DNA of 64,000 nucleotides, taken from the NCBI RefSeq assembly GCF_016918015.1, contig NZ_JAERMK010000012.1:109462-173461 (forward strand), given 5' to 3'. This document shows, one piece after another, positions 1-8,155 of this stretch. How positions within the stretch are numbered: position 1 is the first letter of the stretch; each line of letters starts with the position of its first letter. The notes under the pieces were generated by a model. The model was not told where the DNA came from and did not search any database. It saw only the letters and a program-made list of their open reading frames with translations. Source of the stretch: Glycomyces sp. YM15. GTDB taxonomy: Bacteria > Actinomycetota > Actinomycetes > Mycobacteriales > Micromonosporaceae. The position numbers were made by a program, and so were the translations under genes.

Positions 1-1254
1 CCGCTCGCCGCCCAGTCGCGGCGCCAGCTCGGTGTACAGGTCGTCGGCGGCCGTGGCGGCGATCATCGCCTGGTCGCCGCTGATGGCCGCGAGCAGCCGC
101 GGCTCCAGCTGCGCGGCGTCGGCCGCGACGAGCTTCCAACCGGGCTCGGCCCGGATCGCCTCCCGCACCGCGTGGGGGAGCTGCAGGGCTCCGCCGCCGT
201 CGGTGCCCCAGCGGCCCGTGTCGGCCCCGCCCACCGTGTAGACGGGCCGGAACCGCCCCCGGTCGGCGAGCGCCGGATCGGCCTCGGCCCCGGGCGCTCC
301 CGTCCCGGAGACCCAGGCGTCCGCCCAGTTCCAGCCGAAGGCCGACCACACCCGCGCGTGCTCGCGGTAGACCTTGAGCGCCTCCACGGCAGGGTGGTCG
401 ACCGAGGCCAGCTCCCACGAGTGCGTGTTCTTCACGTCGAGCCCGGCCGCGTGGAACGCCGCGAGGACCTGCTTCGTCGAATCGGGGTTGAGCTGGTGCC
501 CGAACGCGTCGACCACCTGGTCCGCCAGCGCCTGCAGCTTCCTGGGTCGCATGCCCTTCGCGGGGCGGGGCCCGAGCAGGTCGCGCAGGAGCCGGTCGTG
601 CACGCCGCGGTCGAAGGGGACGCCGGTGCGGCTCATCTCGGCGGCCACCAGTGCGCCGGCGGATTCGGCCGCGAGCAGCATGCCCAGGCCCGGCATCGCG
701 GCCGCGGCGGTCCGGCGGCGCTGGTCGAGCCAGGTCGCCTGCAGACGGACGAGGAGGGCGGGGCCGTCGACGGGTTCGGGCTCGCGCTCGAAGAGCGTCC
801 CGGCGTCGGGGTCGGACTCCGCGGTGACGGCAGGCGGTTCGCGGCCCTCGACTCGGGAGAGGATGCGCTCGGCGAGGCGCAGGTCGCGGCAGCGGTCGAG
901 TCGAGCTCCGGCCTGCAGCAGCGGCGGGTAGTCGTGTGCGGCGTCGGCGAGGACCCAGCGCGGCGCCTCGGGGTGGCGGTGGCCGAAGTCGGACCGGTCG
1001 GCCCCCGGCTCGCCGGGCCGGTAGCCGTCGGACCGTTCGTGAGCGGCGACGTCGGCGCGGGCGCCGGTGGCAGTATGCGCCGCGCTGTCGGCCTTGTCTC
1101 TGGTCGCGGTGCCGCCCGAGTCGGGCCTGCGGCGCGCTTCGGCCTCGATCGCGGTCACCGCGGCCGCCAAGTCGTCGTGGTACGTGACGGCACCGCCGGG
1201 CAGGGGCATCGTCCACCCCTCCCCGCCGCGACCGTGCACGAGTGCGACCTCCAT
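1..1254 (-). CDS. Bifunctional 3'-5' exonuclease/DNA polymerase (Pol I-like), C-terminus beyond window
   Basis: Family A DNA polymerase with an N-terminal exonuclease-like region, the actinobacterial form that lacks a 5'-3' nuclease. 418 codons are present; the gene leaves the window at base 1. The last part shows polymerase motif A (VAADAAQLEPRLL) with the metal-binding Asp at about residue 379 and Glu at 384, spaced as in Pol I. Fingers motif B and palm motif C lie outside. The N-terminus (VALVHGRGGEGWTMPLPGG) is typical of the family. The ATG at 1252-1254 is the first in-frame start. It probably works in repair or gap filling beside a normal PolA. The frame is open to the window edge, so exact length is unknown. 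Confidence 0.88.
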   Translation of the reverse strand, partial: MEVALVHGRGGEGWTMPLPGGAVTYHDDLAAAVTAIEAEARRRPDSGGTATRDKADSAAHTATGARADVAAHERSDGYRPGEPGADRSDFGHRHPEAPRWVLADAAHDYPPLLQAGARLDRCRDLRLAERILSRVEGREPPAVTAESDPDAGTLFEREPEPVDGPALLVRLQATWLDQRRRTAAAAMPGLGMLLAAESAGALVAAEMSRTGVPFDRGVHDRLLRDLLGPRPAKGMRPRKLQALADQVVDAFGHQLNPDSTKQVLAAFHAAGLDVKNTHSWELASVDHPAVEALKVYREHARVWSAFGWNWADAWVSGTGAPGAEADPALADRGRFRPVYTVGGADTGRWGTDGGGALQLPHAVREAIRAEPGWKLVAADAAQLEPRLLAAISGDQAMIAATAADDLYTELAPRLGGER

Positions 1255-1434
1255 GGCTCAAGTCCACCATGCGCCACCGACATCCCGCCCGATCCGAGCG
1301 CGCCGGAGGCGGTTCGTCCCGGCCGTGCCGCTTCCATGCGAGGTAGATAGGAATCCCGCTCACATTCCTGCGGTTCCGGTTCGCGTCGTACCCCCATGTC
1401 AGGGTGCTACCGGGGCTCGCTGATCGGGTGGTAC

Positions 1435-1446
1435 GTGATATGTCAC
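1435..1446. repeat. GTG-TATG-CAC motif, intergenic copy
   Basis: GTGATATGTCAC, an imperfect palindrome (GTGA/TCAC around TATG) in the 271-bp gap between the polymerase gene and the GPGG gene. Related 12-mers occur at 6430-6441, 12035-12046, 14476-14487 and 15610-15621. It could be a regulatory site for one or both divergent genes or a member of a short dispersed repeat. Confidence 0.35.
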
Positions 1447-1525
1447 ATAGCATCGCAGATCAGGACCGGGCCGGCCAGAGAGGACAGTAGACATACTTTC
1501 GCGTCCTTCCGGGTAACCGGAGCGC

Positions 1526-1669
1526 ATGGCATTGATTCTGTGGATCCTCGCGGTCCTTCTCGTGGTGTACGGCATCTTCATGATCTTCCGCGGCCAGGTC
1601 ATCCTGGGCATCGTGGTGATCATCGTCGGCCTTCTGGTCGGCCCCGGCGGAGTGAGCGTCTTCACCTAG
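1526..1669 (+). CDS. GPGG-motif small membrane protein (47 aa)
   Basis: Very small hydrophobic protein of 47 residues. Two membrane segments (residues 3-19 and 25-38) are separated by a short basic turn (FRGQ), and the C-terminus carries the sequence GPGGVSVF. Actinobacteria commonly encode such GPGG small membrane proteins of unknown role. The ATG at 1526 follows a weak purine-rich stretch (accggagcgc). The gene stands alone between the divergent polymerase gene and the convergent lacI-type gene, with a strong hairpin after its stop. Function unknown. Confidence 0.72.
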   Translation: MALILWILAVLLVVYGIFMIFRGQVILGIVVIIVGLLVGPGGVSVFT

Positions 1670-1678
1670 CCGGACTGC

Positions 1679-1714
1679 CGGCGGCGGTACCCGGCATGCG
1701 GCCGGCCGCCGCCG
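1679..1714. terminator. Bidirectional hairpin between GPGG gene and lacI-type gene
   Basis: CGGCGGCGG (1679-1687) pairs with CCGCCGCCG (1706-1714) across an 18-nt loop. It lies between two convergent genes. There is no T-tract, as is common for actinobacterial terminators. Confidence 0.5.
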
Positions 1715-1816
1715 CCCAGCACCGCGCTCGATCGCCGCTCCTCGACGGTGCGCGACCAGCCGGGAAGATCGCGCTAGCCGCGTCACGCGGTCGCGGCTCC
1801 AGCGCACGCCCCGCCG

Positions 1817-2860
1817 CTACGCGGACTCGCGGACCACCAGCTCCGTGGGAAGGATCTGGAGCGGTTCGACCTCATGACCTTCCAAGAGGCGCAGCATGGT
1901 CCGGGCCATGCTGCGGCCGATCTCCGCGATCGGCTGCCGCACCGTCGTCAACGGCGGATCGCAGTACGTCGCCAGCGCGATGTCGTCGAACCCGACCACC
2001 GCCACGTCGCCGGGCACGCTCCGGCCCGCTTCCCGCAGCGCCTGGAGGGCGCCGTGCGCCATGAGGTCCGACGCGACGAACACCGCGTCGAGGTCCGGTT
2101 CGTCCGCGAGCAGCTGCCGCATCCCCGCATGCCCCGATTCGGCCGTGAAATCGCCGACCGCGACGATCGCGCGGCGGTCCGCGTCCGCGAGCGCCTGCCG
2201 GTAGCCGTCGAGGCGCGCCCGACCCGCCACCATGTCCTGCGGCCCCGCGACCGTTGCGATGCGCTTGCGGCCCTTGGCGAGCAGGAACTCCACCGCGGCC
2301 CGCACGCCGCCGACGTGGTCGACGTCGATGCACGGAGCGGCCAGATGCGGCAGCCCGTTGCACACCACCGGGACGCCGCGCCGCATCATCAGCTCGGGCA
2401 GCAGGTCGGTGTCGTGCAGCGAGGCGAACATGACGCCGTCGACGTGCCCGCCGACCGCGTACCGCTCGGCCCGCGACCGCGCCTCCGCCGAACCGGTCGT
2501 GAGGAGCACCAGGAGCTTGCCGGCCGCGTCGAGCTCGGCGGCCACGCCGCGGATCACGCTGGGGAAGAACTGGTCGTCCGAGAAGACGCGGTTCGGCGAC
2601 TCGGGCAGGATGAGCGCCACCGAATCGGTCCGGTGGGTCACCAGGGAGCGCGCGGCGGCGTGCGGGACGTAGCCGAGCTCGGCCGCCGCCGCCTCGACAG
2701 CGCGCCGCAGGTCCTCGGCGACCGTGGTCTGCCCGTTGACGACCCGCGAGACCGTCGCACGCGACACGCCCGCCCGCTCGGCGACCGCTTCCAACGTGGG
2801 CCGGCCGGTGCGGGGCCCCCGCACCGCCCCGCCGCCGGGCACCGCCTCCGCTCGCTGCAT
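1817..2860 (-). CDS. LacI-family transcriptional regulator of the sugar/beta-glucan locus
   Basis: 347 aa. The DNA-binding domain at residues 21-75 contains LEAVAERAGVSRATVSRVVN, the standard LacI helix-turn-helix and hinge. A periplasmic-binding-protein-like sensor domain follows (about 80-345), with VVGFDDIALATYC near the end as in sugar-responsive members. It is the last gene of the operon that starts with the sugar-binding lipoprotein, 17 bp after the second permease, so the regulator is probably co-transcribed with its targets. The matching operators are proposed to be the GAGAGAGCGCTCTCTC palindromes upstream of the binding protein and of the GH16 gene. The ATG at 2858-2860 is the only start that fits the family N-terminus. 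The ligand is inferred to be a beta-glucan oligosaccharide. Confidence 0.9.
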   Translation of the reverse strand: MQRAEAVPGGGAVRGPRTGRPTLEAVAERAGVSRATVSRVVNGQTTVAEDLRRAVEAAAAELGYVPHAAARSLVTHRTDSVALILPESPNRVFSDDQFFPSVIRGVAAELDAAGKLLVLLTTGSAEARSRAERYAVGGHVDGVMFASLHDTDLLPELMMRRGVPVVCNGLPHLAAPCIDVDHVGGVRAAVEFLLAKGRKRIATVAGPQDMVAGRARLDGYRQALADADRRAIVAVGDFTAESGHAGMRQLLADEPDLDAVFVASDLMAHGALQALREAGRSVPGDVAVVGFDDIALATYCDPPLTTVRQPIAEIGRSMARTMLRLLEGHEVEPLQILPTELVVRESA

Positions 2861-2877
2861 GCCTTCCTCCGTACGTC

Positions 2878-3822
2878 TCAGCCCTTGACCGCGCCCTGCA
2901 TGATCCCGCTGATCATGTATTTGCCCAAGAGCGCGAACACCGCCAGCAGAGGAAGCGTAGCCAGCATCGTCCCGGTCAGCACCAACGACTGGTCGGTGAC
3001 GTACCCGCCGCTGAGCGTCGACAGCGCCACCTGCACGGTCTGCCGCTCGGGGCTCGACAGCACGATGAGCGGCCAGAGGTAGTCGTTCCACGAAGTCAGG
3101 AACGTGAGCACCCCGAGGACGACCGCAGCCGGCCTCGCGGCGGGCATGACGATCTGCCAGAAGATCCGGAACGTCGAGGCGCCGTCCATCCTGGCCGACT
3201 CGATGAGCGACCCGGGCAGCGCCCCGCGCAGGTACTGGGTCATGAAGAAGACCCCGAACGCGCTCACCAGGCCCGGCGCGATCACCGCCCACAGCGTGTC
3301 CGTCCACTCCAGTTCGATCATGAGCATGAACAGCGGGATCACGCCCAACTGCACCGGCACCATCATCGTCGCGACCACCGTCACCAGCAGCGCCTTGGCG
3401 CCCTTGAACTCCAGTTTCGCGAACGCGAACCCCGCGAGCGTCGAGAAGAACACCACGGACGCGGTCACCGTGGCGCTGACGACCGCCGAGTTCCACAGCG
3501 CCGTGCCGAACGGCACCGTCGCGAAGACCCGTTCGACGTTCTCGACGAGGTTCGCCCCGGGCAGGACCGGCGGCGGGACCTGCGCGAGCGCCGAGTTGTC
3601 GCGGGAGGCGACCACGAAGCTGTAGTACAGCGGGAAGCCCGAGAAGAACAGCACCCCGACCAGCGTCAGGTAGACGAGCCGGCCGGGCTGCTCGCGCAGG
3701 GCGCGCATCCGGGCTCGTGCCCGACGGGCCGGCCGGCCCGGCAAGGCTGTGCGGCCGGCCCGTCGGGGGTCTGCGGAGGCGGGGGAGGACGTCGGCGCGG
3801 CGACGGTGGCGGGGCGGGTCAT
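2878..3822 (-). CDS. Carbohydrate ABC transporter permease (MalG-like)
   Basis: 314 aa inner-membrane permease of the CUT1 (oligosaccharide) class. A basic, Pro/Ala-rich N-terminus precedes the first membrane segment (about 48-66), then come five further segments. The EAA loop that docks the ATPase reads ESARMDGASTFRIFWQIVMP. Its ATG overlaps the stop of the upstream permease (ATGA at 3819-3822), so the two subunits are translationally coupled. It ends in GIMQGAVKG, typical for MalG homologues. It pairs with the MalF-like protein; no ATPase gene is nearby. Confidence 0.92.
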   Translation of the reverse strand: MTRPATVAAPTSSPASADPRRAGRTALPGRPARRARARMRALREQPGRLVYLTLVGVLFFSGFPLYYSFVVASRDNSALAQVPPPVLPGANLVENVERVFATVPFGTALWNSAVVSATVTASVVFFSTLAGFAFAKLEFKGAKALLVTVVATMMVPVQLGVIPLFMLMIELEWTDTLWAVIAPGLVSAFGVFFMTQYLRGALPGSLIESARMDGASTFRIFWQIVMPAARPAAVVLGVLTFLTSWNDYLWPLIVLSSPERQTVQVALSTLSGGYVTDQSLVLTGTMLATLPLLAVFALLGKYMISGIMQGAVKG

Positions 3823-4814
3823 GAATCGCTCCTGATGCGGCGGAGGAACAGGTAGTTGAGGAGGGCGATGATGACGATGACGAGGAACATCGTCCACGCG
3901 ACCGCCGAGGCGTAGCCGAATGCGAAGCCGCGGTTGAAGCCGTGCTCGTACAGGTAGAGCGTGAGCGTCTGGAACTGGCGGGAGGCGCCGCCGGTGACGC
4001 CGTTGGGCCCGCCGCCGCCGAAGAGCTGCGGCTCGGCGAAGATCTGCAGCCCGTAGATGGTCGAGACGATCACCGTGAACACGATGGTGGGCCGGATCAT
4101 CGGGACGGTGACGTGGAACAGCTGCTGCATCCGCGACGCCCCGTCGAGATGGGCGGCCTCGTAGACCTCGCGCGGGACGGCCTGCATCGCGGCGAGGAAG
4201 ATCAGGGCGTTGTAGCCGGTCCACTTCCACGCCACCATCACCGCGATGGCGATATGTGACGTGGCACTGCCGGACTGCCAGTCGATGCGCCCGGCCCCGA
4301 GCGATTCGAGCACCCAGTTGACGAGCCCGAAGTCGCGACCGAACAACTGGCTGAAGATGACGGCGACCGCCACCACGGAGGCGACGTTCGGCAGCAGCAT
4401 CCCCATGCGCCAGAACGTCTGCCCGCGCAGCCGCAACGTCAGCAGGTGCGCCAGGAGCAGGGCTGCGAGCAGCTGCGGCACCGTCGCGAGCAGCAGGATG
4501 GACAGCGTGTTGCCCAGGGCGTTCCAGAAGTACGGGTCGCTCAGGAGCGTCCGGTAGTTGCCGAGTCCGAGGAACACGTGCTCGTCGGACAGGAGGCTCC
4601 AGTCGTGTGTGGACACCCAGGCGGTGTACGCGAGCGGGAAGAGCCCGAACGTGGCGAACAGCGCGAAGAACGGGGCGATGTACAGGTACGGCGAGGCCTT
4701 GAGATCGAGGCGGTACCGCAGCTGCTGGAAGCGCCGGCCTTCGGGGCGCCCGGGGCTGCGGGTGGGGGAGGACCGTCCGGTGGGGCCGGCGGTGCTCTTG
4801 GCGGCGATGGTCAT
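3819..4814 (-). CDS. Carbohydrate ABC transporter permease (MalF-like)
   Basis: 331 aa permease. After a basic cytoplasmic leader the family start ASPYLYIAPFFALFATFGLFPL forms the first membrane span; six spans in total. The EAA loop is YEAAHLDGASRMQQLFHVTVP. It belongs to the same operon as the binding protein upstream, with 128 bp between them that hold a hexanucleotide repeat. It forms the importer channel with the MalG-like subunit encoded directly downstream. Substrate inferred from the neighbouring GH16 glucanase: soluble beta-1,3-glucan oligosaccharides. Confidence 0.92.
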   Translation of the reverse strand: MTIAAKSTAGPTGRSSPTRSPGRPEGRRFQQLRYRLDLKASPYLYIAPFFALFATFGLFPLAYTAWVSTHDWSLLSDEHVFLGLGNYRTLLSDPYFWNALGNTLSILLLATVPQLLAALLLAHLLTLRLRGQTFWRMGMLLPNVASVVAVAVIFSQLFGRDFGLVNWVLESLGAGRIDWQSGSATSHIAIAVMVAWKWTGYNALIFLAAMQAVPREVYEAAHLDGASRMQQLFHVTVPMIRPTIVFTVIVSTIYGLQIFAEPQLFGGGGPNGVTGGASRQFQTLTLYLYEHGFNRGFAFGYASAVAWTMFLVIVIIALLNYLFLRRIRSDS

Positions 4815-4834
4815 CGGGTCGCTTTCAGGATCGT

Positions 4835-4894
4835 CGGAAGCGGAAGCGGAAGCGGAAGCGGAAGCGGAAGCGGAAGCGGAAGCGGAACCGGAAC
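4835..4894. repeat. Hexanucleotide tandem repeat (CGGAAG)8 plus two CGGAAC units
   Basis: Eight perfect head-to-tail copies of CGGAAG (4835-4882) followed by two CGGAAC copies (4883-4894). The array lies between the stop of the binding-protein gene and the start of the MalF-like permease, about 20 bp before the latter's ATG. On the coding (minus) strand it reads CTTCCG repeats. Such an array is prone to slipped-strand length change and could alter expression of the permeases relative to the binding protein. Confidence 0.9.
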
Positions 4895-4942
4895 CGGCCG
4901 GGCACGGGCGGCGCGCCCTGCCGGTCCCGCCTCCTTCGGGGG

Positions 4943-6208
4943 CTAGAACGATTCGAGGTCGCCGAGGACCTGGCTCCAGGCCTCCTCGGGCGTCTGGCTG
5001 CCGTCCTCGATGCGGCCGAGGCCCTGGCCGATGGTCGCGAGCACGTCGCCCTGCAGCGGCCCCTGGTACTGCGGCTCGACGGCCTGAGCGGCCGCGGTGA
5101 AGATCTGCCCCACCGGAGCCTCGTTGAAGTAGGCCTTCGTCAGGCCCGTGAGCGCCTCGTCCTCGTAGAGCTCCGGTGTGGACGGGAAGTTCCCGGTCGC
5201 CTCGAACACCTTGAGCTGCTGCTCAGGGGCGGTGAGCCACTCGATGAACGCGTACGCCTCTTCGGGGTGCTCGCCCTGCGAGGGCAGCACGAGGTGCGAA
5301 CCGCCCATGTTCCCGGCGCCGCCGGGCACGGTGGCGATGTCCCACAGTCCGGCCGAGTCGGGCGCGTTCGTCTCGATGTAGGAGGTCATCCACGCCGGGC
5401 AGATGATGGTGGCGAAGGTGCCCTCGCTGAACCCGGCGTTCCATTCGGGCGTCCACGCCTGGAGCCGGTTCGACATGCCCGCCTCGATCGCGTCGACAGT
5501 GAGGTCCCATGCCTGGCCGATCGCGGGGTTGGACTCCACGACGAGGTTGTCCTCGCGGTCGTAGACCCCCTCGTCGGCCTGCTCGACCATGGCGCGGAAC
5601 ATGTTCCCCGAGGACTCGAAGAAGTACGCGCCGTCGGTCGCCGCCGAGTACCGGCGGCCCACCGCCACATAGTCCTCCCAGGAATCGGCCCACAGGGCCG
5701 AGACCTCGTCGCGTTCGACCGGGAGACCGGCCTGCTCGAAGAGATCGCGGCGGTAGCACATCGCCATGCCGCCGACGTCGGTGCCGAGCCCGATCAGGGT
5801 CTCACCGTCCTTGGACAGGGCCTGCTGCCACTTCCAGTCCAGCCACTGGCCTTCGAGGTCGTCGGCGCCGAGTTCCAGGAGGTTGTGGAAGCGGTCGGGC
5901 TGGGAGGTGTACTGCGAGATGTAGCCGACCTCGACGGCTTCGATGTCGGCCGTGCCCGAGCCGGTGGCGAGGTGGGTGGTGAGGTTGGTGTGGTGGTCGG
6001 CGAATTCGGCGATGCGCTCCTCGAACTCGATCTCGGGGTGCAGTTTCGTGTACTCCTCGTAGAGGGGTCCGAATCCGAAGTCGCCGAACAGGCCGACGCT
6101 GAGGGTGATCGTGCCGTCGTCGGCCCCGCCGCCGGAGCAGGCGGCGGTCAACGCGAGCGCCGCGGCGGCGGCCGCCCCGATGGCGGTGCGGATCGGTCTG
6201 GTGTTCAT
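4943..6208 (-). CDS. Sugar-binding lipoprotein of the ABC importer
   Basis: 421 aa extracellular solute-binding protein, family 1 (MalE/CebE type). Signal peptide with lipobox LTAAC; the lipidated Cys is residue 24. The mature part begins with the usual acidic/Gly linker and contains GDFGFGPLYEEY, DIEAVEVGYISQY and the C-terminal QTPEEAWSQVLGDLESF of oligosaccharide binders. First gene of the operon binding protein - permease - permease - LacI. The promoter region carries the GAGAGAGCGCTCTCTC palindrome. The protein captures sugars at the cell surface and feeds them to the two permeases; the exact ligand is not visible in the sequence. Confidence 0.92.
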   Translation of the reverse strand: MNTRPIRTAIGAAAAAALALTAACSGGGADDGTITLSVGLFGDFGFGPLYEEYTKLHPEIEFEERIAEFADHHTNLTTHLATGSGTADIEAVEVGYISQYTSQPDRFHNLLELGADDLEGQWLDWKWQQALSKDGETLIGLGTDVGGMAMCYRRDLFEQAGLPVERDEVSALWADSWEDYVAVGRRYSAATDGAYFFESSGNMFRAMVEQADEGVYDREDNLVVESNPAIGQAWDLTVDAIEAGMSNRLQAWTPEWNAGFSEGTFATIICPAWMTSYIETNAPDSAGLWDIATVPGGAGNMGGSHLVLPSQGEHPEEAYAFIEWLTAPEQQLKVFEATGNFPSTPELYEDEALTGLTKAYFNEAPVGQIFTAAAQAVEPQYQGPLQGDVLATIGQGLGRIEDGSQTPEEAWSQVLGDLESF

Positions 6209-6306
6209 CGGTGGTTCTCCACTGTGTTCTCTGGGTGGTGAGGGATCCGCTGCCCCGGGCGGGGAGCGGGCGGCGGCTCAGGTGCCGCCGTGGCGATAGG
6301 GCCGGT

Positions 6307-6336
6307 CTTCACGTGAAGGTGAGAGAGCGCTCTCTC
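6307..6336. promoter_or_regulatory. Operator region of the sugar importer operon
   Basis: Two adjacent perfect palindromes: CTTCACGTGAAG (6307-6318) and GAGAGAGCGCTCTCTC (6321-6336), about 100 bp before the binding-protein start. The 16-mer has the alternating purine/pyrimidine symmetry with central CG typical of LacI-family operators, and it recurs exactly in the GH16 promoter. The first palindrome may be a second regulator site. Confidence 0.75.
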
Positions 6337-6429
6337 GTTCGGACGGACGGCCCGAAGCCGAGCGGTGCGCTTCGGGGCTCTGGAACGTCGTGCCGACCGG
6401 CGTCGGCTTCGGTGCGTCACGCGTGACAG

Positions 6430-6441
6430 GTGCCATGCCAC
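6430..6441. repeat. GTG-CATG-CAC motif copy
   Basis: GTGCCATGCCAC, preceded by TCACGCGTGACAG. This 5' extension is shared with the copies at 12035-12046 and 14476-14487. It lies between the sugar operon promoter and the GH16 stop codon. Confidence 0.3.
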
Positions 6442-6505
6442 CGCCTTGGGGGAGCGGCATATCGGCGCGGCCGCGTGGAAGGAAGGCGCGGCCGCGCCGC
6501 TCGGG

Positions 6506-7936
6506 TCAGTGCCTGAAGTGGAACTCCTGCACGGACACGAAGTCCTGCGGCTGGCCCGAAGTGAAGGTGAGGAACACGTCGTGGGTGCCGGTCACCGCGG
6601 CCACGTTGCCGGGCACGTCCCGCCAGGCGGTCCAGCCGCCCGTGTTCGCGATCGCGAACGAGCCGATCGGGTTCGCCGTGGCCGAGTCGATGCGGACCTC
6701 GACGAGGCCGCTCACCCCGCTCCCGGCACCAGAGGCGACTCGCGCGGTGAAGTCCACCGGAGCCGTCGACCCGAAGTCCACATCGTCATAGCGGACCCAG
6801 TCGCCGTTGGCGAGCGGCCCGATCGACGAGCCTCCGGCAGTGGCGCCCGAAGCGGCGTCGAACGACGCCGCGGCGATCGACGCGAACGCGTCCCGCGTCC
6901 CGCCGGGGCCGCCGGTCGTCGGCGGATCGGTCGGCCCACCGTCGCCGCCGCCTCCGGCGGTGTACACCCGCACGTAGTCGACGAGCATCGAATGCCCCGG
7001 CACCGTCGCCGCCGTCGGTGTCGCCTGCCCCGACACGCCGTCGGGGAAGGCCCCGCCGATCGCGAGGTTCAGCAGCAGGAAGTACCCGGCGTGGTCGGTC
7101 ATCTGCGCCCACGTGTCCGCCGGCAGGTCGCCCTCGTCGACGGTGTGGAACAGCGTCCCGTCCACGTACCAGCGCAGCTGGCCCGCCGCACCCGACTCGT
7201 CCCACTCCATGCCGTAGGTGTGGAAGCCGCTGTGGCAGGAACCGCCGCAGTACGTCTGCCCGGCGATCCCGTTGAACTCGTTGCAGGGCCCGCCCGGGGC
7301 CACACCGCAGTGGAGCGTCCCGAACGTCCAGTCCAGACCGTTCACGTTCTCCATGAGGTCGATCTCGCCGATGCCCGGCCAGTTCCAGTGGTCGCCTCGG
7401 AACGGCGCGCCCATGGACCAGAACGCGGGCCAGTACCCGAGCGCGGCCTCACCGGTCACCTGCGGCAGTTGGAGCCGCCCTTCGACCTTCAACGTCCCGC
7501 CCGACGGCGGTTTGAAGTCGGCCCGGACGGTCTCGATCCGCGCCGAGGTCCACTGCCCGGACGCGTCGCGCAGGGCGGTGATCTCGAGGTTCCCGCTGCC
7601 GTCCATGGAGACGTTCGCCGGGTCGTTCGTGTGGGCCGCGATCTCGCCGGTGCCCCAGTTGTCGGGCCCGCCCGGATAGCCGTGCCCGAGGTCGTAGATC
7701 CAGTCCGCGGTCGAGGGCTGCGATCCGGCCGAGCCGTTGAACTCGTCGGACCAGACCAGGTCCCAGGTCTGCGCGGCCTCGGGGCCTTCCTGGGCGCCGG
7801 CATTGGCGATGGTGAGGCCCGCGGCCGCGAGCACGGCCGCGCCGGCGGTGGCGGCGGCGACGGCTCGGACGAGCCTGCACGGTGAAGATCGGCGGCGGGG
7901 TGGGTGTTGTCGTTCGGAGGTCTGCGCTTGTGCCAT
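6506..7936 (-). CDS. Secreted GH16 beta-glucanase with C-terminal CBM6
   Basis: 476 aa. Basic leader and hydrophobic segment (22-46) form a signal peptide. The glycoside hydrolase family 16 domain (about 56-325) has the retaining active site GEIDLMEN with nucleophile Glu191, Asp193 and acid/base Glu196. Typical family motifs DLVWSDEFNG and GYWPAFWSMG are present. A Gly/Thr/Pro linker (about 326-345) leads to a carbohydrate-binding module family 6-like domain ending VQEFHFRH. It probably cuts beta-1,3-glucans such as laminarin or callose outside the cell. It is transcribed separately, but it shares operators with the importer operon just downstream. ATG preceded by AAAGGAG. Confidence 0.93.
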   Translation of the reverse strand: MAQAQTSERQHPPRRRSSPCRLVRAVAAATAGAAVLAAAGLTIANAGAQEGPEAAQTWDLVWSDEFNGSAGSQPSTADWIYDLGHGYPGGPDNWGTGEIAAHTNDPANVSMDGSGNLEITALRDASGQWTSARIETVRADFKPPSGGTLKVEGRLQLPQVTGEAALGYWPAFWSMGAPFRGDHWNWPGIGEIDLMENVNGLDWTFGTLHCGVAPGGPCNEFNGIAGQTYCGGSCHSGFHTYGMEWDESGAAGQLRWYVDGTLFHTVDEGDLPADTWAQMTDHAGYFLLLNLAIGGAFPDGVSGQATPTAATVPGHSMLVDYVRVYTAGGGGDGGPTDPPTTGGPGGTRDAFASIAAASFDAASGATAGGSSIGPLANGDWVRYDDVDFGSTAPVDFTARVASGAGSGVSGLVEVRIDSATANPIGSFAIANTGGWTAWRDVPGNVAAVTGTHDVFLTFTSGQPQDFVSVQEFHFRH

Positions 7937-7959
7937 GACGGCTCCTTTGCCGAGGGTTC

Positions 7960-7975
7960 GAGAGATCGCTCTCTG
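7960..7975. promoter_or_regulatory. Degenerate LacI-type operator in GH16 leader
   Basis: GAGAGATCGCTCTCTG differs from the 16-bp palindrome at 8004-8019 in two positions. It lies in the GH16 5' untranslated region, 44 bp from the perfect copy (about four helical turns), a spacing that would allow looping or cooperative binding. Confidence 0.55.
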
Positions 7976-8002
7976 CGATCTGATCTGGGAGCAGATCGAT
8001 CA

Positions 8003-8020
8003 TGAGAGAGCGCTCTCTCA
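8003..8020. promoter_or_regulatory. Perfect LacI-type operator in GH16 promoter
   Basis: TGAGAGAGCGCTCTCTCA, an 18-bp perfect palindrome whose 16-bp core is identical to that at 6321-6336. It sits just downstream of the predicted -10 box, so bound repressor would block initiation or early elongation. Confidence 0.8.
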
Positions 8021-8036
8021 TTCGGTTCAGAGCTCA

Positions 8037-8065
8037 TTCCTACCGAACGAATCGGTACATGTCAA
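8037..8065 (-). promoter_or_regulatory. Predicted sigma-70-type promoter of the GH16 gene
   Basis: On the minus strand TTGACA (8060-8065) is followed after exactly 17 nt by TAGGAA (8037-8042). The predicted start site is near 8030, giving a leader of about 95 nt that contains both operators. Confidence 0.6.
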
Positions 8066-8155
8066 TGGCCCGTGGCCTAAACGTTATCGGCCGAGTGGTC
8101 TGAACCCGCAGGTAAGCCCTTGCAGCGCTTGGTTATCGATCACTTCGGCCTCCCG

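Noticed and set aside
172..1350. Long plus-strand open frame over the polymerase gene
   Set aside because: Arg/Val/Gly-rich antisense frame typical of high-GC DNA; the minus strand carries the polymerase motif A in a frame open to the window edge.
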